From Ancistrus triradiatus (lineage: Eukaryota > Chordata > Actinopteri > Siluriformes > Loricariidae), in NCBI GenBank assembly GCA_025084515.1, contig JAJAGP010000888.1, positions 196,001 to 260,000 on the forward strand: a stretch of 64,000 nt of DNA, written 5' to 3'. The notes beneath the pieces were generated by a model. The model made no database searches and had not been told where the DNA came from. It was given only the letters and a program-made list of their open reading frames with translations. A program made the translations under genes and the position numbers. How positions within the stretch are numbered: the first letter of the stretch is position 1; every line of letters starts with the position of its first letter. Positions 37,531 to 50,782 of the stretch are shown in pieces.

Positions 37531-38189
37531 GTAAGTGAATTTAGCTGTTTCCACGGGTTTCCCGGGAGTTCACTAATTAATTTTAATTATTTGGATGATA
37601 AATTAGTCATAATGTATGTTACTGCATGTTTCAGTGTTAAAACCAATAAAAAATGTTTGATTATTGACCCAATCTGTTTGATTAAGTGTCCCACTTTACC
37701 AATATCCTCTAAAAAGATTTGGGGTATGGTGAGTTGGGGTTTGAAGAAGAATAGTTTAATTTATGTTGTTTTTTTTTGTTAAACCTGAGCCTTACAAATG
37801 ATATTATTTTACTATATATGACATTAATATTATAGTATAAAGTGACAGAGAACATTAAATATTCACCCTACTTAATCATGTGCATGGTAAAACCCAGGAC
37901 AGCAAGGTTTTTAGGCAAAAAAAGAAAATAAAAATACTGTAATGAATTACATTTGCAGCCATGTTCCGAATTTTGGCCGGATGTTTTCGCTGATGTATGG
38001 GCGAAAAAATGGCAAAAAGAGGTTTGCATATACCAAATTATTTTTGAGCCGATTTCCCTTCCATAAAACTAAACTGGCATAACCAGCAGCAGCGGTGGGA
38101 GCTGGAGAGCTGTATGGTGTGCAGGACAGTAACTCATAGCTCCACAACGCAAACCCCTCCATGACTCTATGACAAAATGCGAGGTGGAC

Positions 38190-38405
38190 CGTTGTTCGCT
38201 TTCACAGTGCATGAATCAACAAAACGAACCACAAACGAACCGAACTGAGACCTTCTCAGGAGGCGTCCTCGTTCGGTTCGGTTCGTTTTGGGAGGGGCGT
38301 TAAAAGAGTTTGTTTGACGTGTTCACACTTCCAAAAGAACCCATGACTCAGCGGTCTCGCGTCCACTTCAGGCGCTGAAACGGTCCAAGTGTGAAAACAC
38401 CCTAT
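38190..38405. repeat. Palindromic MITE-like repeat upstream of tpcn3
   Basis: AAACGAACCGAAC is mirrored by GTTCGGTTCGGTTCGTTTTG around a short spacer. It ends CCAAGTGTGAAAACACCCTA, a common fish MITE-like end. It lies 300-500 bp before the tpcn3 ATG, in the likely promoter region. Confidence 0.45.
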
Positions 38406-38700
38406 TTCCGCTCCCATGTCACATGACGGTCAGGATCCAAAGCAAACGGCTCCGACACATCACGCGTAATGTAGCAAGATCTCCGCTCTGTAGCGCACGG
38501 GCTCCTTATTAAAAAAAAACCCCAAAAGATTAAATTTGGTATGAACTACAAAAAGAAGAAAGCTGCCTAAGATTTAAGAAAGGATTCCCAGCCAGTGTGG
38601 ACTCAGACACGGGATTTCCTGCAGAGGGAAAAGAAGGGAAGGAGCAGGGGGGAAAAGTTTTGTTGATGAAAGAGAAGTTTGGTGGATGCAAAAAGAGAAG

Positions 38701-39389
38701 ATGGCTGAGCAAGAAAAGCCAGAGAAAACAAAGGCGAACGGCGTAACAGCTGGAGCACAGACCGAAAGAGACAATCCTAACAGCGGGGAGCACGTAAGTC
38801 AACTTTAAAACAAGCAAATGCGCAGAAACGCGCTACGCCATTTACGTCTGGTTATCTGACATTATTGTTGTTGTTCTTATTATTTTCACTATTATTATTA
38901 TTAGTCGACTATTATTATAATATTACTGATATTATTAGTATTTGTAATTGGTTTCCCATCTTATAACTGTTTATGTGGAGGATGTAATCTCGTCTCTGCT
39001 TGATTGTATTTGGATGTAGGCCATTTGCATGTCATCAGTCAGTATCAATCAAGGGAGTTTATTTACTCCGTAGTGCAGCCTTCTGGGTGCAGCTATAAAA
39101 TGTCACTTAATGATGTAACATAATGTGATAATAAACCATATTGTGTGAAGTATTTAAACAATAAGTCTAGAGACTTCACACAATAAGATATTACGTGGCT
39201 GTTCTTACTGTGTGGCGTTTGGTCTACTCTGAACTGAAAGTGTGTGTGTGTGTGTGTGTGTGTTTAGAGGTTAAACCTTGCAGCTGCCTATGTATCAGAT
39301 GCTCAGCACAACAGAAACATCAACTTCAACACGACTCCACAGGCAGTGAGGTAACAACACAACTGTAACAACAAATTCGTAGTGCTCTG

Positions 39390-39469
<80 letters not shown>

Positions 39470-39971
39470 GTGTGATATCAATGTGGGCTCCAAATGTCTC
39501 CACAAGTATAGAGAGAGTGGAACGTTTTTACCTTGTGAGGACATTTTTCACATCCCCACATGGAAAACTGCCTTTTTTAAAAAACAAAAACTGCAACTTT
39601 CTTTTGAAAAACCAAAAAAATCAATAGATCTTTATTAGGTTCCTTGAGGTTAAGGTTAGGGTTAAGGGCATGTGTAGTATTAATTAGCTACAGTAATCAT
39701 TATGGCAATGGAAAGGTCACACAAGGAAAGTGAGACAAACATGTGTGTGGGTGCTAGTGTGTTAGCATAATACAAGATCTCACCCTGTTGTGTGTTTGTG
39801 GTTTAGCATGTCAGCGTGCCTAATACAACAATATCTCACCATGATCTGTTGTCTGTGTGTGTGTGTGTGTCTGTGTGCGTTGAAGCAGCCACATACTACA
39901 AGAAGATCTCACCATGGTGTTGTGGTTTATGTTTGTGTGTGTGTGATCTCAGTATGCTACAACAAGAGCTC

Positions 39972-40004
<33 letters not shown>

Positions 40005-40813
40005 TATCCGTAGTCTACAAGAGGATCTCACAATATTAGTGAGGATTTGTGTATATATTAGCAGGATAATACATAAGATGTACAGCAGTGATGCCTCACC
40101 ATGTTTTTGTGTTGTGTGTGTTGTAGACTGTACCAGTTGTATAATCACTGGTTAATGCGTGTGTGTGTTTACGTCTTCATCACGGTGGATTTAGCACTTG
40201 CGCTTTTTGAGGATCCTGCTGTCATCCCTCTCCCTCTGTGGGTCGGTAACACACACTTCTACATTCCCGTGTTATGGGTATCAGAGCTTATATTCAATTG
40301 TGGCTCAGGGGACTTAGTAATACTGATAGAAAGATTGATTAGAATAGTGCACTAGTGCTAATAATTCAGTGTTCTTTATCCCTTCTATGTGCACGCGTTG
40401 CATCATCTTATTCCTCGGTGAACATCTTCAAGAATAGGTTTCATTCAAAAAGCTGGTTTAACATAATTAGTGGGATTTTGTAAAGGAAATGCACACATTA
40501 TTATTCTCAGTTGTATGTTTATGTAATTATAGGTTTATGTTTTACTTCCCAGGCCACGGCAGTGATTGAGTTGCTCTGCCTCACTGTGTTCACGGTGCGA
40601 ATGATTCATTTTGCCAAAATCATTCCTCGTCGCATTTTCATCAGAGATCCAAAAAACATCTGCATCATCATCATCATCACGGTACAGCTGCTTCATCGTC
40701 CTGCTCTCTCGAGTTGGCTTCGGTTTATTGTTTTACTGTTTGTGATCTTTGTGAACTGAAATTTGTACTCAGATTTATGGCTCACAGGAAATGTGTCATC
40801 AAATCTGCAAAAC

Positions 40814-40853
<40 letters not shown>

Positions 40854-43800
40854 TAAGAGTAAAATATTGTTGGAGCAAAGTGAATTTTAACTACAGCTTT
40901 CACCACATCAGCACTTCTGCTGTTACAGAGCCAGGAAATGTAACCCATAAACCTCTGGCAGTTTAGGAATTAAACCTTTCATATTTTAGCTGTAGGCAAA
41001 TCTGAATCAACAGTCAAAACCAGTAATCAGGATCTTCATTCACATCTCACTGATGCTGGTAATCAGAATCAGTCAAAATGAGAAAGGATCAGAAACTGAA
41101 TACTTCACATTTCAGTGAATAAGGTCTTTTAATCCACTGCTTAAAAATGAGCCAAACAAACAGCCTACTTTTTGCAGCTTTAAGAAGAATGATTCAGAAC
41201 AACAAACAGGGTCTTTAAATCAGAGACAGGATCTGAATCCACCCACATCTGAAAGAGAGTCAGGATCAGAATTAGCTGGTACCTAAATTGCAAGCTTGAT
41301 TTGAATCAGGTCAACTTTCAAATCAGAGCCAGGATCCTAATCTGAATCAGAACCAGGATCTGAACCAATCAAATATGAATCAGAGTCAGTATCTGAATCA
41401 GTCAGTTCAGAATCAGGACCCAAATCGGTGCCGAGAGTCTGAATCAGAAGCAGATTTTGAATCTGAGCCAAGATATGAATCAGAATCAGGATTCAAATCT
41501 GAGGCAGAATGTGAATCAGAGTGAGAATCTGGATCAGCCTGAAATTGAATCAGAAGCAGAATTTGAATAAACACCTTTTCACACCGAGTATGATTTTTAT
41601 GCAAGAAAAGGCAGATGTGATTTTTAATGTAGTGGTACCTTTACACCAAGTCCGATGTGTTTTTGTCTAAACACTGAAAACTCTCTGTCCACTTTTGCTT
41701 TCTTTAATTTCCCTTCTCTTAATGTGTCGCAGAGATTTTGCCGTGTCTTTTTCACATCGTCAACATCGTCAAAACAAAGACATGAGCAAAGATTAGGGCA
41801 GGAAGCTGTAGTGTGTTTTTGTGGGCATGAGCAGATTTGAATAGACTTGGATAAACAAGAGAATGGTTCCGTCCAGTCACTGTGAGGTTTATCACCATCA
41901 TTCTCCAGCCTTTCAGCTATATTCCGTCAGATGTTTTCATTAATATCAGTGCTTTTATAGTCAACGTGTTGCTTGTCATATAGTTTCGGACACGTGTGTG
42001 TGATTTTTCAAAACTTGAAGTGCGTTCTTTTCACGTTCCGACTCGGTGTGAAAAGGCCGTTAATCAGAATTGGAAATGGTCAGGAACTGAATCGGAATCA
42101 CTCCGTATCTGAATTAGAGTCGGAATGTGAGTCAACACTGAATCAAAATGAAAATTGAAAAACAAACAACGTGTGGTAGAGTTAAAGAATAATTCCATTT
42201 CCTAACTTTCTTTACGCTATATTATAAACTGAACTTTATTATTATTATTAATTTAATTAATTATATGTCTTAGATGTGTGTGATCGATCTTGGTATGTAT
42301 GGCGCTCTGAAATTATGTGGTCGCTCAGCTGTGAGGTGGTCCAGAGTGTTGAGGCCACTCCTGCTGGTCAACATCACAGAAGGAAGACAGGTATGTTTAA
42401 GACCACCTATGTGTCCTGTATATTAGAAATGTAAAGATTGAGTAGAATGGGTGCATTATGGTTAATAATACAATATTATTATTATTATTATTTCATGATA
42501 AACCTCATTCTTAAGAATTTCTTTCAAACTGCTTTTTTTTAACTTGATGGGATTTAAAAAAAAATAAAATGCACATGTAGTTACTAGTAATTGTATATTT
42601 ATGTAATAATAGGTTTATGTTTAGGCTTTGGAAACATACTTAATCCCTGGTTTGTATTTGTGTGTGTTTGTGTGTAGCTGCGCAGAGCGTTCAGAAGTAT
42701 CCGAAATGCACTGCCTCAAATCCTGGTGGTGTTTTGCCTCTTCTTATTCAGCATCTTGATGTTTTCACTCATGGCACTGAAACTGCTGGGAAAACGGTAC
42801 GCATCCACACACACCAAATTCAACTAATAATCCCAATCAGAATCAGTCTGAATTAGAAATAGTCAGAAACTCCGAATTCAATTCACCAAGTTCTCAGTGG
42901 CTGAAAGAAACGTTAACCCAAAATACTTTCAAGGGCTCTCAGGTGGCGCAGCAGTCTAATATGCTAGCCCACCTCAGCAGGGACCTGGGTTTGAGCCACA
43001 ACAGTGCCATTTGGCCAGATCGGGCATCACATGGAGACACAACTGGCTCTGTTTGAGGGAGGGGAGCCTGGTCAATCAATCTTCCCTCAGGGCTGTGACA
43101 GCAACCCCTACCCAGCCCTGCAATGGGCTGCCATCCCATCCAGGGCATGCTTTCACAAGAATGGGTGTTGGAGCCCCTGCAACCCTCACTAGGAAAAACA
43201 GGGTTAAAACGTATAATAAAAATAAAAACACTTAATTTTCCTGTTCCAAATAATTTAGGATTATTTGTATATTCATCTCTTTCAGGAAGCTTACAACCAC
43301 AGACGGAGCCTCATATTTTACCAATTATCTGGAGATTGTTTTTGAACTTTATGTTTTAGTCACCACCGCTAACAGCCCCGACGTCATGTGAGTTATTCCA
43401 TTAAGTTTTTCTGTTTCTTCCAAAATGTTCAGCTATTGTTTGGCTTAGTAATATGCTGTGCAATATGTTTTGGTGGGTGTGTTGTATCTCTTGTTAAGGG
43501 TGATGGTATTCCATTGCCTCTTTTTAGGGGTGTGTGTGATAATTTACCTTTTTAGATTGAATTTGCTTTGGGCATTTTTTTGTTGGCTAACTGCTCTTCT
43601 TGATGAGTGCTTGATGTCCTTTGTGTGTACATGCTGTTTTTTTCTTTTAGATAGTACTTGGTCATTCATAAAGATGCACTGATTGCAATTTTCTTGGCCG
43701 ATTCTTTCCTAAAAGGGCCTTTTCACACAGAGTTCGAATTTTTTTTGCAGAACCGAAAAAAGTTCGAAACTGATGGACTGCAAGCTGTTAAAATTTTTAA

Positions 43801-46800
43801 AATCAGAGCCTGGATGCCTTAAAATCAGCTGATCATCAGAGCTCGGTTGTCCAGGCAAAACAGCTCATCCTGGTAGTAGCAATCACAAGACCTTATAGGA
43901 CAGCACACACTGCTATACAAAACATGATATTTAAAAGAAAATCAGGTGGAATTAACTGAAATGCTGGGAGAAATGATTGTGATAACCTCACAGTGGACCT
44001 GGTATGGAACCGTTTTTTGCCTTAAGTGCTTCTAATCTGTTCTGCCCAAAAAAAACAACCTATAGCTTTCCTCCTGCACTAATCTCACTCGTGTCTTTGT
44101 TTTTTTAAGTTGACAAGGTGAAAAATACACGGAGAGACCATTAAGAGAAGGGAAAAATTGAAAGAAATCAAAAGTGAACAGAGTTTTTCAGCATAGCGTT
44201 TGGACAAGAAATTGTCTACTTGGGTGAAGCTACGTTAAAAATCACATCCTTTTTTTCTTGCTAAAATCGGACTCAGTGTGACAAGGCCTGTAAGAACTAC
44301 AGTGGGGGCAAAAATGTATTATATCAGCCACTGATTGTGCAAGTTTTCTCCTACTTAGAAAGATGAGAGAGTCTGTAATTTCATCATAGGTTACACCAAC
44401 TATGATAAGACAAAATGAGAAAAAAATTCAGAAATAACGTTGTAGGATGTTTAAATAATTTAATTGTAAAACAAGGTTGGAAAAATAATTATTGGCCACC
44501 CACAAACAGCAGATTTTTTGGCGCTCACAGAGCTGTAACTTCTTCTTTAAGATGCTCTTCTGTTCCTCTCACTAGTTTGCATTGTATTAATGGCACCTGT
44601 TTTTTGACCTCGTTTCTGTAATAAAAGACACCTGTCCCAGCCTCAAACAGCAGACTCCAAACTCAACCATGGCCAAGTACCAAAGAGCTGTCGAAGGACA
44701 CCAGGAACAATATTGTAACCCGCAGCAGGCTGGGAAGAGGGAATATCCAATAGGATGCAGTTTGGGTGTGAATAATCGATGTGGGAGCCATTGTACGCAA
44801 TGAAGACAAAAAAAAACAAGAACCTTGATAATCTCCTCCGATCTGGGGCCCCACGCAAGAATCCTCATCCCTGTGGGGTCAAATTAGCATGATAATGGTG
44901 AGCAAAAACCCAGAACTACATGGAGGGAGCCTGATGAATGAAACCTTGCAGAAAGCTGGAACCAAAGGTACAAAGGCTAAACCATCATAACACACGAATG
45001 CCGAGAGGTTCCTCAGCTCCCTCAGTGCCAGGCGTGTCTCCATCCCTTAACCAGTAATGTCGCAGGCCCGTCGAAGGTTTGCCATACAAGCATAATAAAT
45101 GAATCCAGAAGAAGATTGGGAGAATATCATGTGGTCATAATGGAAACCAAATCGAACTTTTTGGGAAAACTCAACTGGAGTACAAAAGGATGCTTAATCG
45201 CATCCCAAGACCCCATACCTCTGTGAGCAGGGGGGTGGAAACATATGCTTTGGGGGCTGTGTTTTCTTCAAAGGGACAGGACCGACTGATCCCTGTTAAA
45301 GGAGAATGAACGGGGCCATGTATCAGTAGATTTTAAGCCAAAACCTTCTTCCATCAGTGGATCATTGAAGATGGAACGTGCTGGGTCTTCAGCATGACAT
45401 GATCCGAAACACACCACTCGGCGCAACGAAGGATGGCTTGCGTAAAAGCATTCAAGGTCCTGGAGTGGTCCCTAGGCAGTCTCCAGACCTCAGCCCCATA
45501 GAAAATTTGTGAGGGATTTGAAAGTCCTTGGTTGCCCCAGCGACAGCCCGAAAACATCACTGGCTCAAGGAGATCTGCATGGAGGATGGGGCCAAAATAC
45601 CAGCTTACAGTGTGGTGCAACCGGTGAAGACTTACAGGAAAACGTTTGGACCTCTGTCATTCCAACAAAGGTCATGTTACAAAGTATTTGAAGTTTGAAC
45701 TTTTGTTATTGACCAAATACATTTTCCACCAAATTTACATTAAGTTCTTTAAAAAACTCCTACCATGTGATTTCCTGGATTATTTTTTCTCATTTTGGGT
45801 CTCTCAATTTGAAAGTGTACCTCTGATTAAAATTACAGACCTTCTCTCATCTTTTTTTCTAAGTAGGAGGAACCTTGTGCATCAGTGGCTGACTAAATAC
45901 TTTTTTTTCCCCCCTGTATAATGACAGCAAACAGAATAATTGCTAAAGAAAGATAGAGGAGCTGTTTCAGGAGCTTCAGGAGCCATGAGCGGGCTTTCAC
46001 CTGGTTCATTTTTCTCATAGCTTTAGCTTTGTTGTGTCGCCCCAAATTTTTAATCAGTCACTCTGCAAAACTTGCTCATTGTACTTTATTATGGCCTTCA
46101 AAGACGCCTTTACATTACTTACTGCAGCAAAAAGCTGAGGTAGCTACTCACCCCTCAGGTGTAGCATACCCAAACAAGGTAGTAAGTCATACACCTTACG
46201 TATACACCTACTTACATTTACATGCGTCACATGCCAGAATCGTATCAGTCTTATCTGTGCTTATCTCCTTTTCCTATCTGTCAGGAACCAACAATCTGCT
46301 TATTTCAAAAGAACAACATTATGTACTATTGATTAATGCATTGAATCAACATAAACATGCTACCTGTCTGCCAGTTTTGGCTAAAGGATCATGCATACAG
46401 GCCAGAAGGATATGGAGAAAACATTTTGTGGATGGATACATAAAATAGAACTTTTGGTTTAAGTTACAACTGTTTATGGTCCTGGAAAAGGAAATCAGGT
46501 TAACTTAATCAAAAAGCGATGGTGCAGGACTGATCATAGTTACCAGCAACTTTAGCTGTTCTAATTGCACAAGGGGTTACAACAACCAAATACTGACGCA
46601 AAAGGTTCCACATTCTTTTCCACTCACAGACTGTATTATTTTAATCAAGAAATAATACAAGTTTTTTTGTCTCAAATTTGTTTAATTTGGGTCTCGTTAT
46701 CTAACTTTAGGACGTGTGTAAAGATCTGAATGATGTTTGGTCATGCCTTTTTGCATAACTATATTACAAAGGGGACTGTGGGTGTCCCTAGCGGTTAAGG

Positions 46801-49800
46801 TACTGGACTATGGACCAGAAGGTCCAGGGTTCAAATCAATCCCACCTCTGCCAAGCTGGCCACTGTTGGGTCTTGAGCAGAGAACCCTTAACCCACAATT
46901 GCTTGATTTAAGATTGTATAATTGTAAGTCGCTTCTGGATAAGGGCTCCTGCTAATGCTGTAAATGTTAAAAAAAAAATGGTAAAAGAGACTAATTTCTG
47001 TGTTTCATCTGTGAATGCCTTTTTTTTTCATTTGGCGCATATGGAGTTCTCTAGACCTAGATGTTATATTATTTTCTGTTTTTTAAATGGGGTGTGTAAT
47101 GCTTAATTTGTTTTTTTATGTTTTCCGTTCTACTTGTTCTGTTTTACACTTGAAGGATCCACCGCCTAACAACTACAAGCTCATTCTTCTCCCTTTTCTT
47201 CAGTCTGTAACATCGTTTTATTAACACATACACGTTCCTTGGTCGGTGTTCCTGGCTGTGGTCTACAACACTACAAAAAATACTGAAGGTATCTGGAGTG
47301 TAAACGGTTTTAATGAATGACGCTGTCCCTTGAACGGTACTAAACTCGTATTAATATTATTGTATGTTGTAAGTGATTGATAATAATCCCAAGATCACAT
47401 TCTCTATTGTTCGAGTGCATGAGAGGTACGCAGCTGATGAGCCAAAAGGCAAAAGTATGTGTCGTGCATTTGCTCCTGCTTGCAAGTGGAAGTGACGGAG
47501 CTGGAGGGAGCCAAGTGTCACTCAAGTGCACTGAACCATTTGGGTGCATCTCGTTTCAGGCCAGACAATCACCACGCACACCGAGAGCTTACTGTGAGTG
47601 TAAATCTACCATCAGAACAAAGGATGCATCGTCAGGAACCAATTTAATTATAAACTTATTCTTTATGTTTTCAGTTTAGTTTCTGTAGTTTATAGTTCTT
47701 AACTCTGTTTTAATTGCCTGGATTCTATTACACTGTGTAGTCATTTATTTTATGTTCTCTAACAATTACAAACTCACTGCTAATACCGAATATTGGACAT
47801 CGTTGAATCTTCTCAGAGATTTTGGTCCATATTTACATTATAGCATCACAGTTGCTGCAGATTATCAGCTGCACTCATTAAATCTCCTGTGTTGGATTGA
47901 GAGCTGGTGACTTGGTTTCAGTACTGGATCCCATGCTTTTCCAGTTTGTTTTATGCCACATTCTGTACCCTGTTGCGCAGCAAGTCCAAGGCTCTTCAAA
48001 CCAGACCAATATTTTTTTCCAATCTTCTATCATCCAATTTTTTGGTGAGCCTGTTGTTGAAAGATCCTCCAATTAATCTGCTCTTTGCTAACAGGAGTGG
48101 CATCTGTGTGGTCTTCGCTGAACTGCTTTCAGGTTTGAGATGTTGTGCATTTAGAGATGCATATTCTGCATACCTTTGTTGAATGAGTGTTTTATTTAGT
48201 TCTCTTGCCTTGTTTTCCCCCTATCAGCCTCAAACCAGTCTGACCATGCTCTCTCTGGGCATCAACAAGGAATTTTCACCCAGAGAACTGACACTCACTG
48301 GATAGTTTCTCTTTTTCGGACCATTCTCTATAAACCCCAGAGATGGCTGTGTGTGTAAACATCCCAGTAGTTCAGCAGTTTCGGAAATACTCAGCCCAGC
48401 CCGTCTAGCGCCAACAACCATGTCATGTTAAAAGTCACTCAAGTCACCTTTCTTCCCAATTCTGATGCTCGATTTGAACTTGAGCAGATGTTTACATCTC
48501 TAAATGCATTGAGTTTCTGCCATTTGATTGGCTGCGTAGATATCTGCGTTAACAATCAGCTGAACAGGCATATCTGATAAAGTGGTCGGTGAGTACATTA
48601 TTCATGATTGAAACTTTTTTGGTCACTCTCCAGGCTGGTGAGGGTAGGAGGATTTGGATTCTAGTCCATCTCTGGGCCCAGCGGAGGTTGCTTTTGCCTC
48701 CTTTCCCTCAGATATGGCCAATCGTGCCTCACTGACACCTGACCCTGCCAGAACACACAGATGAGACTTGGACCGGGGTTGTTGTGGTGGGCTGGGGAAT
48801 TGCATCTGCATTACGAAAGCACCTACAGGGTGGGCCATTTATATGGATACACCTACATAAAATGGGAATGGTTGGTTATATCAACGTCTTGTTTGTGGCA
48901 CATTAGTATATGGGAGGGGGGAAACTTTTCAAGATGGGTGTTGACCGTGGCGGCCATTTTGGATCCAACTTTATTATTTCCAATGGGAAGAGGGTCATGT
49001 AACACATCAAACGTATTGAGAATTTCACAAGAAAAACAATGGTGTGTTTGCTTTTAACAGGACTTTATTATTTCATGAGTTATTTACAAGTTTATGACCA
49101 CTTATAAAATGTGTTCAAAGTGCTGCCCATTGTGTTGCTCACTCTTCTCCCACTCTTGACACACTGATAGCAACACCGCAGAAGAATGCTAGCACAGGCT
49201 TCCAGTATCTGTTGTTTCAGATGCTGCACATCTTGTATCTTCACTGCATAGACAATTGCCTTCAGATGACCCCAAAGATAAAAGTCTAAGGGGGTCAGAT
49301 CGGGAGAGCATTTCTTCTGCGGTGTTGCTATGGCCGACTTCAAAATGGCCGCCATGGTCAACACCCATCTTGAAAAGTTTCCCCCCTCCCATATTCTAAT
49401 GTGCCACAAACAGGAAGTTGATATCACCAACCATTTCCATTTTATTTAGGTGTATCCATATAAATGGCCCACCCTGTATATAGTATTACATTCATTTTTG
49501 TAACTTCCATTTGAGTGTTTCTTAGATTTTGTTACTTTTTATGCCTTTTGATATTTTTTATTTTACTGTATAAGTAGTATTTTTATGTACTTGTTTACAC
49601 AGTTTGTGCTCATTTGAATAGAAATTTTACTAGACGTTTGTAAACTTTTGGAACGGTCATCTTTGACAGAGGGCTCAACAGTGATATTTTGCACCTCAGG
49701 TACCCACCCCTTATTCTGTACCTACTGTGTCTATCCTGCAGCCCAGATGTTGCCTTGCCTTTTAATCCAAAGCCAAGCTGTTGCATTTGATAAGGACTTG

Positions 49801-50727
49801 ATTGCTTATTAGAGGAAGCAACCCCCTCACCATCAGTGGCAGTTCTAGACCATTTGAAGTGGGGGGTCAGGCTGGGGCCAGTGGCTATATTGGAGAACCA
49901 TTAGAGAACAGAGTAAAGGGGACTTACAAAGCATGTAGAGAACAGATGGACTACATCTGCAGTTGTAGAACTACAAAGTGCTTATAATGTAAACTGTAAA
50001 AGAACTCATGAATGTAACTTTTCACTTTTGCAGTGCTTCTATAGTGAATGTTCGTGTGTGTGTTGCAGGGAAGGTGGCGTTTGTGCAGTTGGTCGACTTG
50101 CTGAATATCCAGGTGATCACTTTGAAATCACACCCACACCCACTGCAGAACTGGATACCCGGGCTCTACAGATCTAGCATTAGCAAACTGATCTGCCGCA
50201 TGGTCCGACACAGGTAACACACGCACCTTAACAAGCAACACAAGTACACGTGTGACATCACAAAATAAGCTCAAATCTTACTGTGTGATGAATGTTTTTG
50301 TGCAACAGTAATTAATCAGTAACAGTAACAGTTTAACATGATGGCTCTATGATTGTGTTATGTGTTGTAGGGTATTTGTGTATGTGTATGATGTAATAAT
50401 TCTGATTAACGCCGTGTTCATCGGTCTGGATGAGGAGAATCCTGCAGTGTCCATGGCCGAGTGGGTTTTCCTCGCGCTCTACGTCCTGGAGATTCTTCTT
50501 AAGCTGTACACGTTTGAACCGCGTGCCTTCTTCGCCAAACATCAGTTCTGGAACTGGTGTGTGTCTTGTGTGTCTGTTTCTGTGTGTGTCTGTTTCTGTT
50601 TCTATGTGTGTGTTTACAGATAAATAATATGTTTTGGTGTTCTGCCTTTCAGGTTTGATACAATCATCATCATCTCTGCTCTGCTGGCAACTGTTATCAA
50701 CGCTGCTCTGAAATCCTGTAAGTACAC

Positions 50728-50782
<55 letters not shown>

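Noticed and set aside
39392..39470. TG/AG tract as a CRISPR-like or coding repeat
   Set aside because: Plain dinucleotide microsatellite in a vertebrate intron, with no spacers.
41413..41604. Minus-strand Ser-Asp repeat peptide
   Set aside because: A by-product of the GAATCAG minisatellite, with no start context or splice structure.
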